Below, piece by piece: positions 27,574-37,204 of a stretch of DNA of 64,000 nt. The notes beneath the pieces were generated by a model. It was not told the DNA's origin, did no database searches, and worked only from the letters and a program-made list of their open reading frames with translations. How positions within the stretch are numbered: position 1 is the stretch's first letter; every line of letters begins with the position of its first letter. A program made the position numbers and the translations under genes. The DNA is from Gemmatimonadota bacterium (GTDB lineage Bacteria; Gemmatimonadota; Gemmatimonadetes; Gemmatimonadales; GWC2-71-9). The stretch covers positions 155,400-219,399 of the forward strand of contig QHVB01000028.1 of assembly GCA_003222195.1 (NCBI GenBank). The letters run 5' to 3'.

Positions 27574-28542
27574 ATGGGCGCCTCGACAATCACCTCACCG
27601 ACCCGTGACCTCCTCGCGGAGATCGATGAACTTCGCATCACTCGCCGTGCCGCGATCCTCGCACACAACTATCAGCGTCCGGAAATCCAGGACCTCGCCG
27701 ACGTCGTGGCCGACTCGCTGCAGATGGCCCGTCGCGCCACGGAGCTCGATGCCCCGATCCTGGTGATTTGCGGTGTGCATTTCATGGCGGAAACCGCGGC
27801 GATCGCGAACCCCGACAAGCGCATCCTCATTCCCGACCGCACCGCGGGCTGTTCGCTGGCCGCCACGATTCAAGCGGCCGACGTGCGCGCCTGGCGCACG
27901 GCGCGTCCGGACGGCGTCGTGGTCGCCTACGTGAATACCGCGGCCGACGTGAAGGCCGAGGCGGACTACTGCTGCACTTCGGGGAACGCGGTCGCGGTCA
28001 TCCGCGCGCTCCCGCCCGACGTCCCCGTCCTCTTTCTCCCTGACGTGTTTCTCGGCAATTACTTGCGCAAAGTCACCGGCCGGCAGCTCGACGTCTGGAT
28101 GGGTGAGTGTCACGTGCACGCCGGGCTCACGCGCGAGATGCTGGAGCAACGCCGCGTCGAGTATCCCGACGCAGAGTTTCTGGTGCATCCGGAGTGCGGC
28201 TGCGTGACGAGCGCGATGTACTACGCCGAGACCGAAGGTGACGTCGCCGGAGGCCGCACGCAGATCGTGTCGACCGAGCAGATGATGCGGCGCGCCCGGG
28301 TCTCGCCCGCGCGCCGCTTCGTGGTCGCCACGGAAACGGGCGTGCTGCATCGCCTGCGGCGCGAGAACCCCGGCAAGGAATTCGTCGCGGCTCGCGAGGG
28401 CGCCGAATGCCGGTACATGAAGCAGATCACGCTGGAGAACCTGCGCGACTCGCTCCGCGACCTGCAGTACGAAGTGACGGTCGCCCCCGAGATCGCCGTG
28501 CGCGCGCGCCGCGCCATCGACCGGATGCTCGCAATTGGCTGA
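27574..28542 (+). CDS. nadA: Quinolinate synthase
   Basis: This enzyme condenses iminoaspartate with dihydroxyacetone phosphate to quinolinate in NAD synthesis. The 322-residue protein carries AILAHNYQRPEIQDLADVVADSL. Its three expected [4Fe-4S] cysteines are Cys134 (YCCTSGNAV), Cys208 (HPECGC) and Cys279 (GAECRYMK). The ATG at 27574 follows GGGAGC; an upstream GTG at 27475 would add a non-conserved proline- and glutamine-rich segment. It overlaps nadC by 8 bases, so the next step of the pathway is directly coupled. Confidence 0.96.
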   Translation: MGASTITSPTRDLLAEIDELRITRRAAILAHNYQRPEIQDLADVVADSLQMARRATELDAPILVICGVHFMAETAAIANPDKRILIPDRTAGCSLAATIQAADVRAWRTARPDGVVVAYVNTAADVKAEADYCCTSGNAVAVIRALPPDVPVLFLPDVFLGNYLRKVTGRQLDVWMGECHVHAGLTREMLEQRRVEYPDAEFLVHPECGCVTSAMYYAETEGDVAGGRTQIVSTEQMMRRARVSPARRFVVATETGVLHRLRRENPGKEFVAAREGAECRYMKQITLENLRDSLRDLQYEVTVAPEIAVRARRAIDRMLAIG

Positions 28543-29425
28543 GTCACCGAAGTTCGGGCTGCTCGAGGTCCGCCGCGCGCTCGCGGAAGATCGCGCGCGC
28601 GATGACATCACGACGCGCTTGCTCGGACCAGCCGCCGATCGGTCGGCGGAGGCGCGCTTCGTCGCTCAGGCCCCGCTCGTGATCGCCGGTTTGCCGCTCC
28701 TCACGACGGTGTTTCGCGAGCTCGATTGGCGGGCAGCGATCACGCTGAGCACGACCGAGGGCTCCTGGGTCGAGGCGGGAACGACGGTGGCGACGGTGCG
28801 CGGCGTCGCGAGCGCCTTGCTGGCCGGCGAACGCGTGGCGCTCAACTTCCTGCAGCGGCTCTCGGGCGTGGCGACGCTCACGCGCCGGGCCACCGCTGCG
28901 GTAAAGGACACCCCCGCGAAAATCACTCACACCCGCAAGACCACGCCCGGCTTGCGGAACCTCGAGCTGTATGCCGTGGCCATCGGCGGGGGCGTCGAAA
29001 ACCGTGCCTCACTGGCGGTCGCGATCCTCTGGAAGGACAACCACTGGGCGCTGCTGAATGGCCGCTCGCTGCGGGATGCGTTGCAAACGTCGCCGCCGGG
29101 CGTGCCGATCATCGTCGAAGTAGAATCGGAGTCGCAGCTCGAGGCCGCGCTCGCGGCGGGCGTGACGCATTTGCTCATCGACAATCAGCCGCCAGAAGTG
29201 CTCGCCGCCTGGGTGCGGCGCGCCGGACCCGGCGTGACGATCCAGGCATCAGGCGGGATCACCGCCGAAACAGTGCGCGCCTACGCGGAGGCGGGGGCCT
29301 CCCTGATCGCCATCGGCGCGCTCACCCACTCCGCCCCTGCCGCGCCGATTCGCTGCGACATCAGCGCCGCCGCGACCGCCGGGGGGGGGGCTCCAGCCGT
29401 CTCCACCGCGCCAGCACCGCGTTGA
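28535..29425 (+). CDS. nadC: Nicotinate-nucleotide diphosphorylase (carboxylating)
   Basis: NadC turns quinolinate and PRPP into nicotinate mononucleotide. The 296-residue protein contains LNFLQRLSGVATLTRR, KITHTRKTTPGLRNLELYAVAIGGGVENR (phosphate-binding Arg and Lys) and ASGGITAETVRAYAEAGASLIAIGALTHSAP, all hallmarks of the family. The first codon appears to be TTG at 28535, overlapping nadA. The natural end is near HSAPAAPIRCDIS. The last 20 residues are low complexity and are read through a run of ten G at 29381-29390, where it overlaps the convergent sortilin-like gene. A slip in that run would change the tail without harming the enzyme core. Confidence 0.95.
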   Translation: MAESPKFGLLEVRRALAEDRARDDITTRLLGPAADRSAEARFVAQAPLVIAGLPLLTTVFRELDWRAAITLSTTEGSWVEAGTTVATVRGVASALLAGERVALNFLQRLSGVATLTRRATAAVKDTPAKITHTRKTTPGLRNLELYAVAIGGGVENRASLAVAILWKDNHWALLNGRSLRDALQTSPPGVPIIVEVESESQLEAALAAGVTHLLIDNQPPEVLAAWVRRAGPGVTIQASGGITAETVRAYAEAGASLIAIGALTHSAPAAPIRCDISAAATAGGGAPAVSTAPAPR

Positions 29426-32400
29426 CCTGCGCGCGCGCCCGCGTACAGGCCGCCACCTGCGCCGCGGTCGGCGCCACGTCCGCATCTTGCATCGCCATCG
29501 CCGCCGCGAGCGCGGCTCGACTCGCGCTTTCCAAGGTCGGAGGCGTGGCGGGAGCGGGTTGGCCGGGACGAGCGAGGGCGCGTGGCGCACGCGCCGGCGC
29601 GGCCGGCGCCAGCGATTCGACCTGCGCGCGCGCAGCGCCACTCAGCGAATCGACACGGGCCCGCGCCTGGAGATACGCGGCATGGGACGCCGCGGCCAGG
29701 TCGTACATCTCGCGCGAGAGCGCGGCCAGCTGGCGCAATCCGGCTGGCGGCGTCTTGACGCGCGGATCGAGGCGCAGCGTGAGCGGCTGCGTGTACGACT
29801 TTCCTTCTACTGTAAGGCGAACCGTGTAGCGACCCGGCGCTGCCCACGGGGTGACCGGCGTGCGCTCGCTGCGGTGCGGTACCGCGCCCGTGGCTTCGAC
29901 TTCGCCCGTGCGCGGGTTATCACCGATCGGCTGATAGCGCGTGTCCCACCTGAAGCGGTGTAGTCCGGCGTGAGTCGCCAGACGTTGTTGTGGCGCCGGC
30001 CAATAGAGTGGCAAGCCGCAATCAGCCGCCCCTGGATTCTTCTGGCACACACGATCGTAGGACGCCGGATCGAGGGCCGGATCGGGATCGAGCACGGGAT
30101 CGTCGCTCGAGTAGGAACGGATCAGCCGTCCTGACGCGTCGACGATTTCCAGTTTCACCGATCCAGCGGCATTCGCAGCCAGGGCGTAATCGATAATCGC
30201 GCCCGCGGCCGGATTCTGAGCGGCCGGGAGCTCGGGTGGCCAGGGGGTTGGCTCGTTGGTGCCGAAGCGCACGCGCACCGCGGTCTGCGGCGTGACGACG
30301 TAGGTGCCCGCGCGACCTCGCGATCTGGCGAGCTGCCGGATCGGTGTCAGACCGTCGAGAATCCAGAAGCCACGGCCGTGCGTCCCCGCCACCAGATCGG
30401 CGCAGACGCAGGTGCTGTCGTCTTTCACCTGGATGTCGCGCACGGAAATCGCGGGCATGTTCAGCCGCAGTGACTGCCAATTCGCGCCGTCGTCAAGTGA
30501 GACCCAGACCTGCGCATCCGTTGCGGCATAGAGGAGTCCCGGCACGCGCGGATCCTCACGAATGGAATTGGCGACCGCATTATCCGCGATGCCGTGATTG
30601 ATTTCCGTCCACGTCCTGCCGTCGTCGTGCGTCCGCCAGAAATGCGGATGCATGTCGTCGATGCGGAGGGTGTTCGCCGCCGCGTACGCGGTCCGCGCAT
30701 CGAAATGCCCCGCTTCGATGTTGAAGATGCGCGTCCACGGCTTGATCGCCGCCGGCGTGACATTCTTCCAGGTCGCCCCGCCGTCCGTCGTGACCTGAAT
30801 GTTCCCGTCGTCCGTGCCGGCCCACAGCACCGCCCCGCTTTTCGGTGATGGCGAGAGCGCCGTGATCGCACCGCGCGGCGCCGGCGTGACGCTGCTCGCG
30901 TACCGCCCCGCACTCGCCGGAACGGTCCACGTCTGCCGCGCCAGATCGGGACTGATGCGGGTCCAGGTGTGTGCGCGGTCGACCGACTTCCAGACGACGT
31001 TGGACGTGTAGTACAGCACGTTCGGATTCACCGGCGACCAGATGAGCGGCATAGTGCGCACGTTGCGGCCGAACTTCTCGCCGCGCGCCGCCGAATCGGG
31101 CCCCACCTGCGCGGTTTGCCCGGTGCGGCGGTCGTAGCGCGACACGCCGCGGCGCGCGCTCCCGAACACGACTTCGGGATCGCGCGGATCGGGTGCGGCG
31201 ATGCCGTATTCCTGAATGTTCGCCGGATGCCAGTCGTGGAACGTGATTTCACCGTCATCCGAGCGACTGGCGACGCAGATCGACCCCGAGTCCTGCTGCC
31301 CGCTGCACACGCGATACGGAAACCCGTTGTCCGTCGTGACGTGATACACGGCGGCGGTGGGTTGCGTGTACCAGTTGCTCCACGATTCGCCGCGATTCGA
31401 CGAGACCACGGCGCCCTGATCGGACACCGCCAGGATCAGGTTCGGATCGGTGGGGTGGATCCAGATGCGCTGATAGTCATCACCGCCGGGCGAGCCACGC
31501 ACCGCCGACCAGCTCGTGCCACCGTCTTCCGTGCGCCACATGACGATCGACGCACTGTAGACGACGTTGTCGTTCTTGGGGTCGACGACGATCGGCGGCA
31601 GGTCGCCGCCACCGATGCGGCCGAGGGGGCGTTGATCGGCGGTGGCGGTGGTGGTGTCTCCGACAACCGCCGCGCCAGGGATGCGGGTGCGCAGTGTCCA
31701 GTGCGCGCCGGCGTCGCTCGACTTGTAGAAACTGACCGGTCCCGAGCCGCCCGCGGGATTCACCGAGGCGATAATCGCATAGATCACCTGCGGATTGGAC
31801 GGCGCGATGGCGATGTTCGCTTCGAGCACCGGCGGTAGACCGTTCGTGAGCTGCGTCCACGTCGTACCGCCGTCGATCGACTTGTAGATCCCGCCCGCCC
31901 CCGGCCACGTCGAGTCCGGTCCGAACGCGGCGTACTCGTAAAAGGTCGACTGCTGCTGCCACAGCGCCGCATACACCGTGTTGGGATTACTCGGAACGAT
32001 CCGGACTTCGTTCCCGCTCGTGTACTCGTCCTTGTAGAGCACCTTCTCGAACGTGCGGCCGCCGTCCGTCGAGCGATAAATGCCGCGCTCGGCGTTGGGC
32101 CCGTAGGGGTGGCCGAGTGCCGCGACGAAAAGGCGGTCGGGGTTAGTAGGATCGACGTCCACATACGCGATCATCTGGGTCTCGGCCAGACCGAGCTGCG
32201 TCCACGTGCGGCCGGTGTCGTTGGAGCGATACATCCCGTTGCCGGTGGCGAGATCGGGTCGGATGATGCCCGCCCCGGTGCCGACGTAGATGATGTTGGG
32301 ACTGGACGGCGCGACGGCGATGGCGCCGATCGAGCCGGTCGCTTCACGATCGAACAGCGGCTCCCAGTTGGAGCCGTAGTCGCTTGAGCGCCACAGGCCG

Positions 32401-32585
32401 CCGTTGTCGAATCCGATGTAGAACACCGTCGGTTGGCCCGGCAGACCGGCGAGTGCGCGGGCGCGTCCCGCTCGGAACGGGCCGATCGTGCGCCAGCGCA
32501 ACGCGCCGCTGAGATCGGGGTTTTGTGCGGTGGCACGTGCCGGCAGCAGCGCCACGAGGGTAAGCGCTACGACAGAGATTCGCAT
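29361..32585 (-). CDS. Exported VPS10/sortilin-like BNR beta-propeller protein
   Basis: The 1074-residue protein has a signal peptide (ARATAQ) followed by many BNR/sialidase-type repeats (GLWRSSDYGSNWEPL, GMYRSNDTGRTWTQLG, GIYRSTDGGRTFEKV, GGIYKSIDGGTTWTQL). Together they form two propellers like those of VPS10/sortilin and GH74-type proteins. A C-terminal fibronectin-like section (APGRYTVRLTVEGKSYTQPLTLRLDPR) and a helical alanine-rich tail complete it. It is common in Gemmatimonadota and often annotated as a glycosyl hydrolase, but I see no proven catalytic acids. The ATG at 32585 follows AGGCGG. It is 14 bases behind tatA. The last codons lie in a run of ten C on this strand. Confidence 0.88.
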   Translation of the reverse strand: MRISVVALTLVALLPARATAQNPDLSGALRWRTIGPFRAGRARALAGLPGQPTVFYIGFDNGGLWRSSDYGSNWEPLFDREATGSIGAIAVAPSSPNIIYVGTGAGIIRPDLATGNGMYRSNDTGRTWTQLGLAETQMIAYVDVDPTNPDRLFVAALGHPYGPNAERGIYRSTDGGRTFEKVLYKDEYTSGNEVRIVPSNPNTVYAALWQQQSTFYEYAAFGPDSTWPGAGGIYKSIDGGTTWTQLTNGLPPVLEANIAIAPSNPQVIYAIIASVNPAGGSGPVSFYKSSDAGAHWTLRTRIPGAAVVGDTTTATADQRPLGRIGGGDLPPIVVDPKNDNVVYSASIVMWRTEDGGTSWSAVRGSPGGDDYQRIWIHPTDPNLILAVSDQGAVVSSNRGESWSNWYTQPTAAVYHVTTDNGFPYRVCSGQQDSGSICVASRSDDGEITFHDWHPANIQEYGIAAPDPRDPEVVFGSARRGVSRYDRRTGQTAQVGPDSAARGEKFGRNVRTMPLIWSPVNPNVLYYTSNVVWKSVDRAHTWTRISPDLARQTWTVPASAGRYASSVTPAPRGAITALSPSPKSGAVLWAGTDDGNIQVTTDGGATWKNVTPAAIKPWTRIFNIEAGHFDARTAYAAANTLRIDDMHPHFWRTHDDGRTWTEINHGIADNAVANSIREDPRVPGLLYAATDAQVWVSLDDGANWQSLRLNMPAISVRDIQVKDDSTCVCADLVAGTHGRGFWILDGLTPIRQLARSRGRAGTYVVTPQTAVRVRFGTNEPTPWPPELPAAQNPAAGAIIDYALAANAAGSVKLEIVDASGRLIRSYSSDDPVLDPDPALDPASYDRVCQKNPGAADCGLPLYWPAPQQRLATHAGLHRFRWDTRYQPIGDNPRTGEVEATGAVPHRSERTPVTPWAAPGRYTVRLTVEGKSYTQPLTLRLDPRVKTPPAGLRQLAALSREMYDLAAASHAAYLQARARVDSLSGAARAQVESLAPAAPARAPRALARPGQPAPATPPTLESASRAALAAAMAMQDADVAPTAAQVAACTRARAQVNAVLARWRRLEPPPRRSRRR
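29381..29390. repeat. G10 homopolymer in the nadC / sortilin-like gene overlap
   Basis: Ten consecutive G lie where the two convergent reading frames overlap. On the plus strand they encode glycines in the low-complexity tail of NadC; on the minus strand they encode prolines near the C-terminus of the sortilin-like protein. Such a run is prone to slipped-strand length change and to sequencing error. Confidence 0.8.
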
Positions 32586-32599
32586 GTGCACCGCCTGTG

Positions 32600-32830
32600 T
32601 TATTCGCTGAGTCGCTTCGGTCCGGCGCTTGTGGGTGGAGGTGGGACTTGCTGCGACGGGGGCGTCTGGGACGTCTCGTCGGTGTTGCCGATCTCGCGCA
32701 GCCCGCGCTTGAACTCCTGAATGCCCTTACCGATCGACGCGCCGATCTCCGGGATTCGCTTCGTTCCGAACATCAGCATGACGACCACGACGAGAATCAG
32801 GATGTGCCAGATACTGAGGTCGGCCAGCAT
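32600..32830 (-). CDS. tatA: Sec-independent protein translocase subunit TatA/TatE
   Basis: The 76-residue protein has the short N-terminal membrane helix LSIWHILILVVVVMLMFGTKRIPEIG. The FGTKRIPEIGASIGKGIQEFKRGL amphipathic helix that follows defines TatA, and a proline-rich tail ends it. TatA forms the size-variable channel that exports folded proteins with twin-arginine signals. Several likely Tat substrates lie nearby: the phosphoesterase at 37882, the amidase at 39731 and the M20 hydrolase at 41356. An AAGGAA ribosome site precedes the ATG. No tatB or tatC is in the window. It is followed by the sortilin-like gene after 14 bases. Confidence 0.95.
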   Translation of the reverse strand: MLADLSIWHILILVVVVMLMFGTKRIPEIGASIGKGIQEFKRGLREIGNTDETSQTPPSQQVPPPPTSAGPKRLSE

Positions 32831-32897
32831 CGCAATTCCTTAGAAAGCAGGTTTCTCAAAGGTACAGCGAAGGGTTCCTCTGAGTAAGTTGTTCCCG

Positions 32898-33491
32898 ATG
32901 TGCAACGTATATCCGCTGGTTCTGCTCGCGCTCGTGCAAGCTGCCGGTCCAGACTCCGTCGTCTATGATCTCTCTACCACCAGCCATCTCGAGGTACGCA
33001 CCGGCAAGGCCGGCTTGCTGGGCTTTGCAGGTCACGAGCACCTGATTCGAGCGTCTGGCTTCTCGGGGCTCATCGTCCTCTATCCAGACCAGCCCGCAGC
33101 GTCGCACGTAACTGTCTCGGTCGCCACGGACCGACTGGAGGTCCTGACGCCCCCCGATACCGCGGAAATCCGGAAGGTCACCGCGGCAATGCGCGAGGAA
33201 GTGCTGGACGTACCGCACTATCCGGACATCACACTGACCGCGCGAGCCATGGAGCGCGCGGGAGACACGCTGCGACTTCAGGGGGCACTCACGATCAGGG
33301 GTCAGACTCGTGAGGTGCCGCTGGTGGTGCAGGTTCTCATCGGGCCCGATACCCTGCGCGCGAACACCACGTTTACCGTCAAGCAGACGGATTTCGGGAT
33401 CCGACCGTATCGTGGCGGGCCCGGCGGCACGGTGCGCGTGGCGGATCAGGTGACGTTCGTGATCGAGGCGGTGGCCATCCGCCGCCTATGA
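32898..33491 (+). CDS. YceI-like exported lipid-binding protein
   Basis: The protein of about 197 residues starts MCNVYPLVLLALVQAAGPDSVVYDL, a short signal peptide. An YceI/lipocalin-like barrel follows (LLGFAGHEHLIRASGFSG, VLDVPHYPDITLTARAM, LQGALTIRGQTREVPLVV, FGIRPYRGGPGGTVRVADQVTFVIEA). YceI proteins bind isoprenoid chains in the periplasm. A TTG at 32889 is an alternative start. Its stop overlaps the start of the acyl-CoA synthetase gene as ATGA, so both are coupled. It is transcribed divergently from tatA. Confidence 0.9.
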   Translation: MCNVYPLVLLALVQAAGPDSVVYDLSTTSHLEVRTGKAGLLGFAGHEHLIRASGFSGLIVLYPDQPAASHVTVSVATDRLEVLTPPDTAEIRKVTAAMREEVLDVPHYPDITLTARAMERAGDTLRLQGALTIRGQTREVPLVVQVLIGPDTLRANTTFTVKQTDFGIRPYRGGPGGTVRVADQVTFVIEAVAIRRL

Positions 33492-35410
33492 CGTTCGCCT
33501 GGTCTCCCACCGACCCTTATCTCCAGCGCAGCCGGCTGCGCCGCTTCGCCGAAGCCCACGGCCACCATGACTACGCGTCGCTGCAGCGTTGGTCGATCGA
33601 AGACCAAGAGCCGTTTTGGCGCGCCGTCGACCGCGACATCGGCCTGGTGTGGCGCACGCCCTACGACCGCGTGCTCGACTCCTCGCGCGGCATCCCGTGG
33701 ACCACCTGGTGGCTTGGCGGCCGGATGAACTACGTCGAGTCGGCGCTGCGCCATAGCCCGTCACGCACCGCCATCATCTTCGAAGGTGAGGAAGGCGTGA
33801 CGGCGCGGATCACGTACGGCGAGCTGGCGACCGCCGTGCGCCGCTGCGCTGCCGGTCTACGCGCGCTCGGCATTCGTGCCGGGGATCGCGTCGGCATCTT
33901 CCTGCCGCTCACGCCCGAATGTGCGATCGCCACGCTCGCAGTGTCGGCGATCGGTGCGATCTTCACGCCGATTTTCTCGGGATACGCGAGCGACGCGATC
34001 GCCGGCCGGCTACGTGACTGCGATGCGACCGTCCTGATCACGGCCGACGGCTTCCGCCGCCGTGGGCAGGTGGTCCCGATGAAAGAGACGGCCGACGCGG
34101 CGGTGGATCGGGCACCCGGCGTGCGCACCGTCATCGTCGTCCCGCGGCTTGGCCGTGACATCCGGCTCCGTCATCGGGAAGTATCGTGGGATTACATCAT
34201 GAGCCAGGGGAGCGACGAGACAATCGCCGACACGTCCCCCGAAGATCCCTACATGCTGATCTACACGTCGGGCACGACCGGCCGACCGAAAGGCGCGGTG
34301 CACGTACACGGCGGCTTCCCGGTGAAAGCCGCGCAGGATCAGGCGCACGTGTTCGACTTGCAAGCGGGCGACGTGCTCTGGTGGTTCACCGACATCGGCT
34401 GGATGATGGGTCCGTGGCTCATCGCGGGCGGTTTGATCAACGGCGCGACGATCGTGCTGTACGACGGCGCACCCGATTATCCGGACGCGAGTCGAGTGTG
34501 GTCGATCGTCGAGCGTCATCACGTGACGCACCTCGGCATCTCCCCGACGGCGATCCGTGGTCTGATGCGGGCGGGCGAAGAGCCGGTGCGCCGCCACGAT
34601 CGCTCCTCGCTGTTTGTGCTAGGCTCTACCGGCGAGCCGTGGAATCCAGAGCCGTGGTGGTGGTACTTCGGCGTCGTCGGTGAGAAACGCGCGCCGCTCA
34701 TCAACTACTCCGGCGGCACCGAGTGCTCAGGCGGAATTCTCGGCTGCACGACCTGGACACCGCTCAAACCCACTGCGTTCGCGGGTCCAGTACCGGGAAT
34801 CGCTGCCGATGTGGCCGACTCGCACGGCCGATCGCTGCGCGGCGCCGTGGGCGAGCTGGTCATTCGCAAGCCGTGGCCAGGGATGACGCGCGGGTTCTGG
34901 CGGGATCCCGACAAGTACCTCGCCACCTACTGGAACCGCTACCCCAATGTCTGGGTGCACGGTGACTGGGCACGCATCGATGCAGACGGATTCTGGTACA
35001 TCGAGGGCCGCTCCGACGACACGCTCAAGGTGGCCGGCAAGCGGATTGGGCCCGCGGAGGTCGAGTCTGCCGCGACGGCACATGTGGCGGTACTCGAGGC
35101 CGCGGCGATCGGGGTGCCGCACGAGCTGAAGGGCGAAGCGATCGTGGTGTTCGCGGTGCTGCGGACGGGCTACGAGAGCTCGGCTGCCGTGGCGCACGAG
35201 ATCGGGGAGACGATCGCCGAGCGCCTGGGCCGGCCGCTCCGGCCCGATGTGGTGCGCTTCGTGTCCGATCTGCCGAAGACGCGCAACGCGAAGATTCTGC
35301 GGCGCGTGATCCGCGCCGCCTATCTCGGCAAGGACGATCTCGGCGATCTCTCCTCGCTCGAGAATCCGGTGGCGGTGGAGCAGATCAAGGAGCTACGGGT
35401 TGCCACCTAG
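33488..35410 (+). CDS. Acetyl-CoA synthetase-like AMP-forming acyl-CoA ligase
   Basis: The 640-residue enzyme has the acyl-adenylate fold. The P-loop-like motif YTSGTTGRPKGAVHVHGGFPVK, the INYSGGTECSGG segment, HGDWARIDADGFWYIEGRSDD and the A10-type TRNAKILRR with the catalytic Lys are all visible. The N-terminal ACAS-like part and the length agree with acetyl- or propionyl-CoA synthetases, which make acyl-CoA from the free acid and ATP. The exact acyl group is not certain because the WWW tryptophan pocket motif cannot be judged by eye. It is translationally coupled to the YceI gene by ATGA and overlaps the convergent M61 gene by 18 bases. Confidence 0.93.
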   Translation: MTFAWSPTDPYLQRSRLRRFAEAHGHHDYASLQRWSIEDQEPFWRAVDRDIGLVWRTPYDRVLDSSRGIPWTTWWLGGRMNYVESALRHSPSRTAIIFEGEEGVTARITYGELATAVRRCAAGLRALGIRAGDRVGIFLPLTPECAIATLAVSAIGAIFTPIFSGYASDAIAGRLRDCDATVLITADGFRRRGQVVPMKETADAAVDRAPGVRTVIVVPRLGRDIRLRHREVSWDYIMSQGSDETIADTSPEDPYMLIYTSGTTGRPKGAVHVHGGFPVKAAQDQAHVFDLQAGDVLWWFTDIGWMMGPWLIAGGLINGATIVLYDGAPDYPDASRVWSIVERHHVTHLGISPTAIRGLMRAGEEPVRRHDRSSLFVLGSTGEPWNPEPWWWYFGVVGEKRAPLINYSGGTECSGGILGCTTWTPLKPTAFAGPVPGIAADVADSHGRSLRGAVGELVIRKPWPGMTRGFWRDPDKYLATYWNRYPNVWVHGDWARIDADGFWYIEGRSDDTLKVAGKRIGPAEVESAATAHVAVLEAAAIGVPHELKGEAIVVFAVLRTGYESSAAVAHEIGETIAERLGRPLRPDVVRFVSDLPKTRNAKILRRVIRAAYLGKDDLGDLSSLENPVAVEQIKELRVAT

Positions 35411-37153
35411 CCACGCCTGACCGATGGCGTTCGGCGTGCCTTCGATCCGTACCGTCGCACGCTCGAATCCCGCAACTCTCACACTCGCCGCAAACGGGCC
35501 GTCCGATCGCTGTACTTCCACGCGGACCGTGTCACCCATCCGGAGGCTCAGCAGCTTGGTCCGCAGCTCGCTCCAAGTTCTCACCGGCGCGCCATTCATG
35601 GCGACGAGGCGATCCCGGCTGTGCAGGCCCGCCCTGCCCCAGACGCTCGCGGGACTTGTGACGATCAGCTTCACGCCGCTGTCGCCGTCCGGTTCCCAAC
35701 CATAGATGCGAAGATCACGCTCGGGCTCGCCATTGGAGACCGCCGGCGCGCGCGTGACGCTCGTCTTCAGGCCGATCAAGCCGAGAAAGCGATCGAAATC
35801 GATCGCAGCGGCATTGCGCACGTGAGCCTCGAAGAACGGCGTCACGTCGCACGTGCAGACCGTCTCGACTGCCTGCTCGACCACTCGGCCATCGATGGCT
35901 GAGGTACCATTGAAGAGCAGTCGCATCACGTCGTCCATCGAGCGCCGCCCGTGCGTGGCGTTGCGAATGATCAGATCGAGCATCGTGCCGATCAGCTCGC
36001 CCTGGAGGTGCGTGCTCGGACTGTAGTCGCCGAGGGCGCCAGGTTCGGAGTTGTAGGCAACCCGGCTCACCTGCTCGGCCGAGAACCGCGTGTACGCCGG
36101 GTTGTTTTGGTAGCTCGACATGAGCCGCTCGAGATGGGCGATGCGGGTCGAGTCGTGGAGCTGCATGCCCGCGCGGCGCAGCAGCAGGTCAGCGTAGAAC
36201 ATCGTCAGGCCTTCACTGAACCAGAGGGTCGACACTGGCGACTGGGTACGGTAATCGACGTCGCGATACTCGCTCGGCCGCATCGCCATCAGGTTCCAGG
36301 TATGAAAGAACTCGTGCGCCGTCTCCATCAGAAGCGCATGCGGGTCGCTCCCAAGGTCTTTGCTCGGCGCACCGATCGTGACCGAGTTGCGATGCTCGAG
36401 CGCGCCGTAGGCGCCATCCTGAAAGAGGAATGTGTAGTCGCGATAGGGCGTGTGACCGAACAACGCAATCGTCTGGCGCACCGTCTGTTGCACACTCGAA
36501 ACGAACGCGGCGGTGTCGAACGCCACGGCATCGGGCAACGGCCAGTAGATGACGCGATGCGGGATACCTCCCTCGACAAATCGCCACTCCCGGAAGCGTC
36601 CGACCAGAATCGGATCGTCCACGAGTGTCGCGGCGTTCTCGGCCACAAACCGGTGAGGATCGACCGTTCGTCCGAGGCCGGTGGCGATCGCCCAGCCAGC
36701 CGGCAGATCGAGTGTGACCATGACCGGCATCCGCTCGGCGCCCAGTAAGTACATGAACGCGTGGGGACCGCCGACGAGTCCACCGGTCGGTGCGAGAAAC
36801 GGTCGCCATGCCGCGCGTGGCGACCGCTCAGCCGGCGGCGGCGCGATCCGATAGCGCACCGAGACTACCCCGCGCGGCGCGACGACTTGCCAGACGGCGC
36901 TGTCGACTTTCGTGAACGTTGCCGAGCTGGGTTCGACGGCAAAGTCGCGCACGTAACGCCAGTAGCGGTCGTCGTACTCGGGATGCGCCGCCATGGCGAG
37001 CCGGAACGTGTCCGAGACGGTGCGGAGGCGGATCTCGACAGACCAGCCGGAGAGATCGGCGCTGTCCACGCGGAGCGTGTACTGGACGGCCGGCTTCACC
37101 ACGGGATGCGGGTGTGTGAAGAGCGCCACGAGAAGGGCGAGAGGTGTTGTCAT
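35393..37153 (-). CDS. M61 family metallopeptidase with PDZ domain, exported
   Basis: The 586-residue protein has a signal-like start (MTTPLALLVALFTHPHPVVKP). The M61 (glycyl aminopeptidase-like) catalytic domain includes the family marker YGALEHRNS. The zinc motif HEFFH lies at 280-284 and the WFSEGLTMFY segment supplies the third ligand Glu. A PDZ domain follows near the C-terminus (VTSPASVWGRAGLHSRDRLVAMNGAPVRTWSEL). These enzymes trim peptides with N-terminal Gly or Ala outside the cytoplasm. It is divergent from the DUF6498-like membrane gene. Confidence 0.94.
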   Translation of the reverse strand: MTTPLALLVALFTHPHPVVKPAVQYTLRVDSADLSGWSVEIRLRTVSDTFRLAMAAHPEYDDRYWRYVRDFAVEPSSATFTKVDSAVWQVVAPRGVVSVRYRIAPPPAERSPRAAWRPFLAPTGGLVGGPHAFMYLLGAERMPVMVTLDLPAGWAIATGLGRTVDPHRFVAENAATLVDDPILVGRFREWRFVEGGIPHRVIYWPLPDAVAFDTAAFVSSVQQTVRQTIALFGHTPYRDYTFLFQDGAYGALEHRNSVTIGAPSKDLGSDPHALLMETAHEFFHTWNLMAMRPSEYRDVDYRTQSPVSTLWFSEGLTMFYADLLLRRAGMQLHDSTRIAHLERLMSSYQNNPAYTRFSAEQVSRVAYNSEPGALGDYSPSTHLQGELIGTMLDLIIRNATHGRRSMDDVMRLLFNGTSAIDGRVVEQAVETVCTCDVTPFFEAHVRNAAAIDFDRFLGLIGLKTSVTRAPAVSNGEPERDLRIYGWEPDGDSGVKLIVTSPASVWGRAGLHSRDRLVAMNGAPVRTWSELRTKLLSLRMGDTVRVEVQRSDGPFAASVRVAGFERATVRIEGTPNAIGQAWLGGNP

Positions 37154-37204
37154 ACTCTTTGGACGACAGTCACGCCCGGGGCGTTTGAACCATATTCTCC
37201 GTCG

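Noticed and set aside
36761-37204. N-terminal extension of the DUF6498-like gene
   Set aside because: It is antisense to the M61 peptidase gene. The GTG at 37205 gives a proper membrane-protein start.
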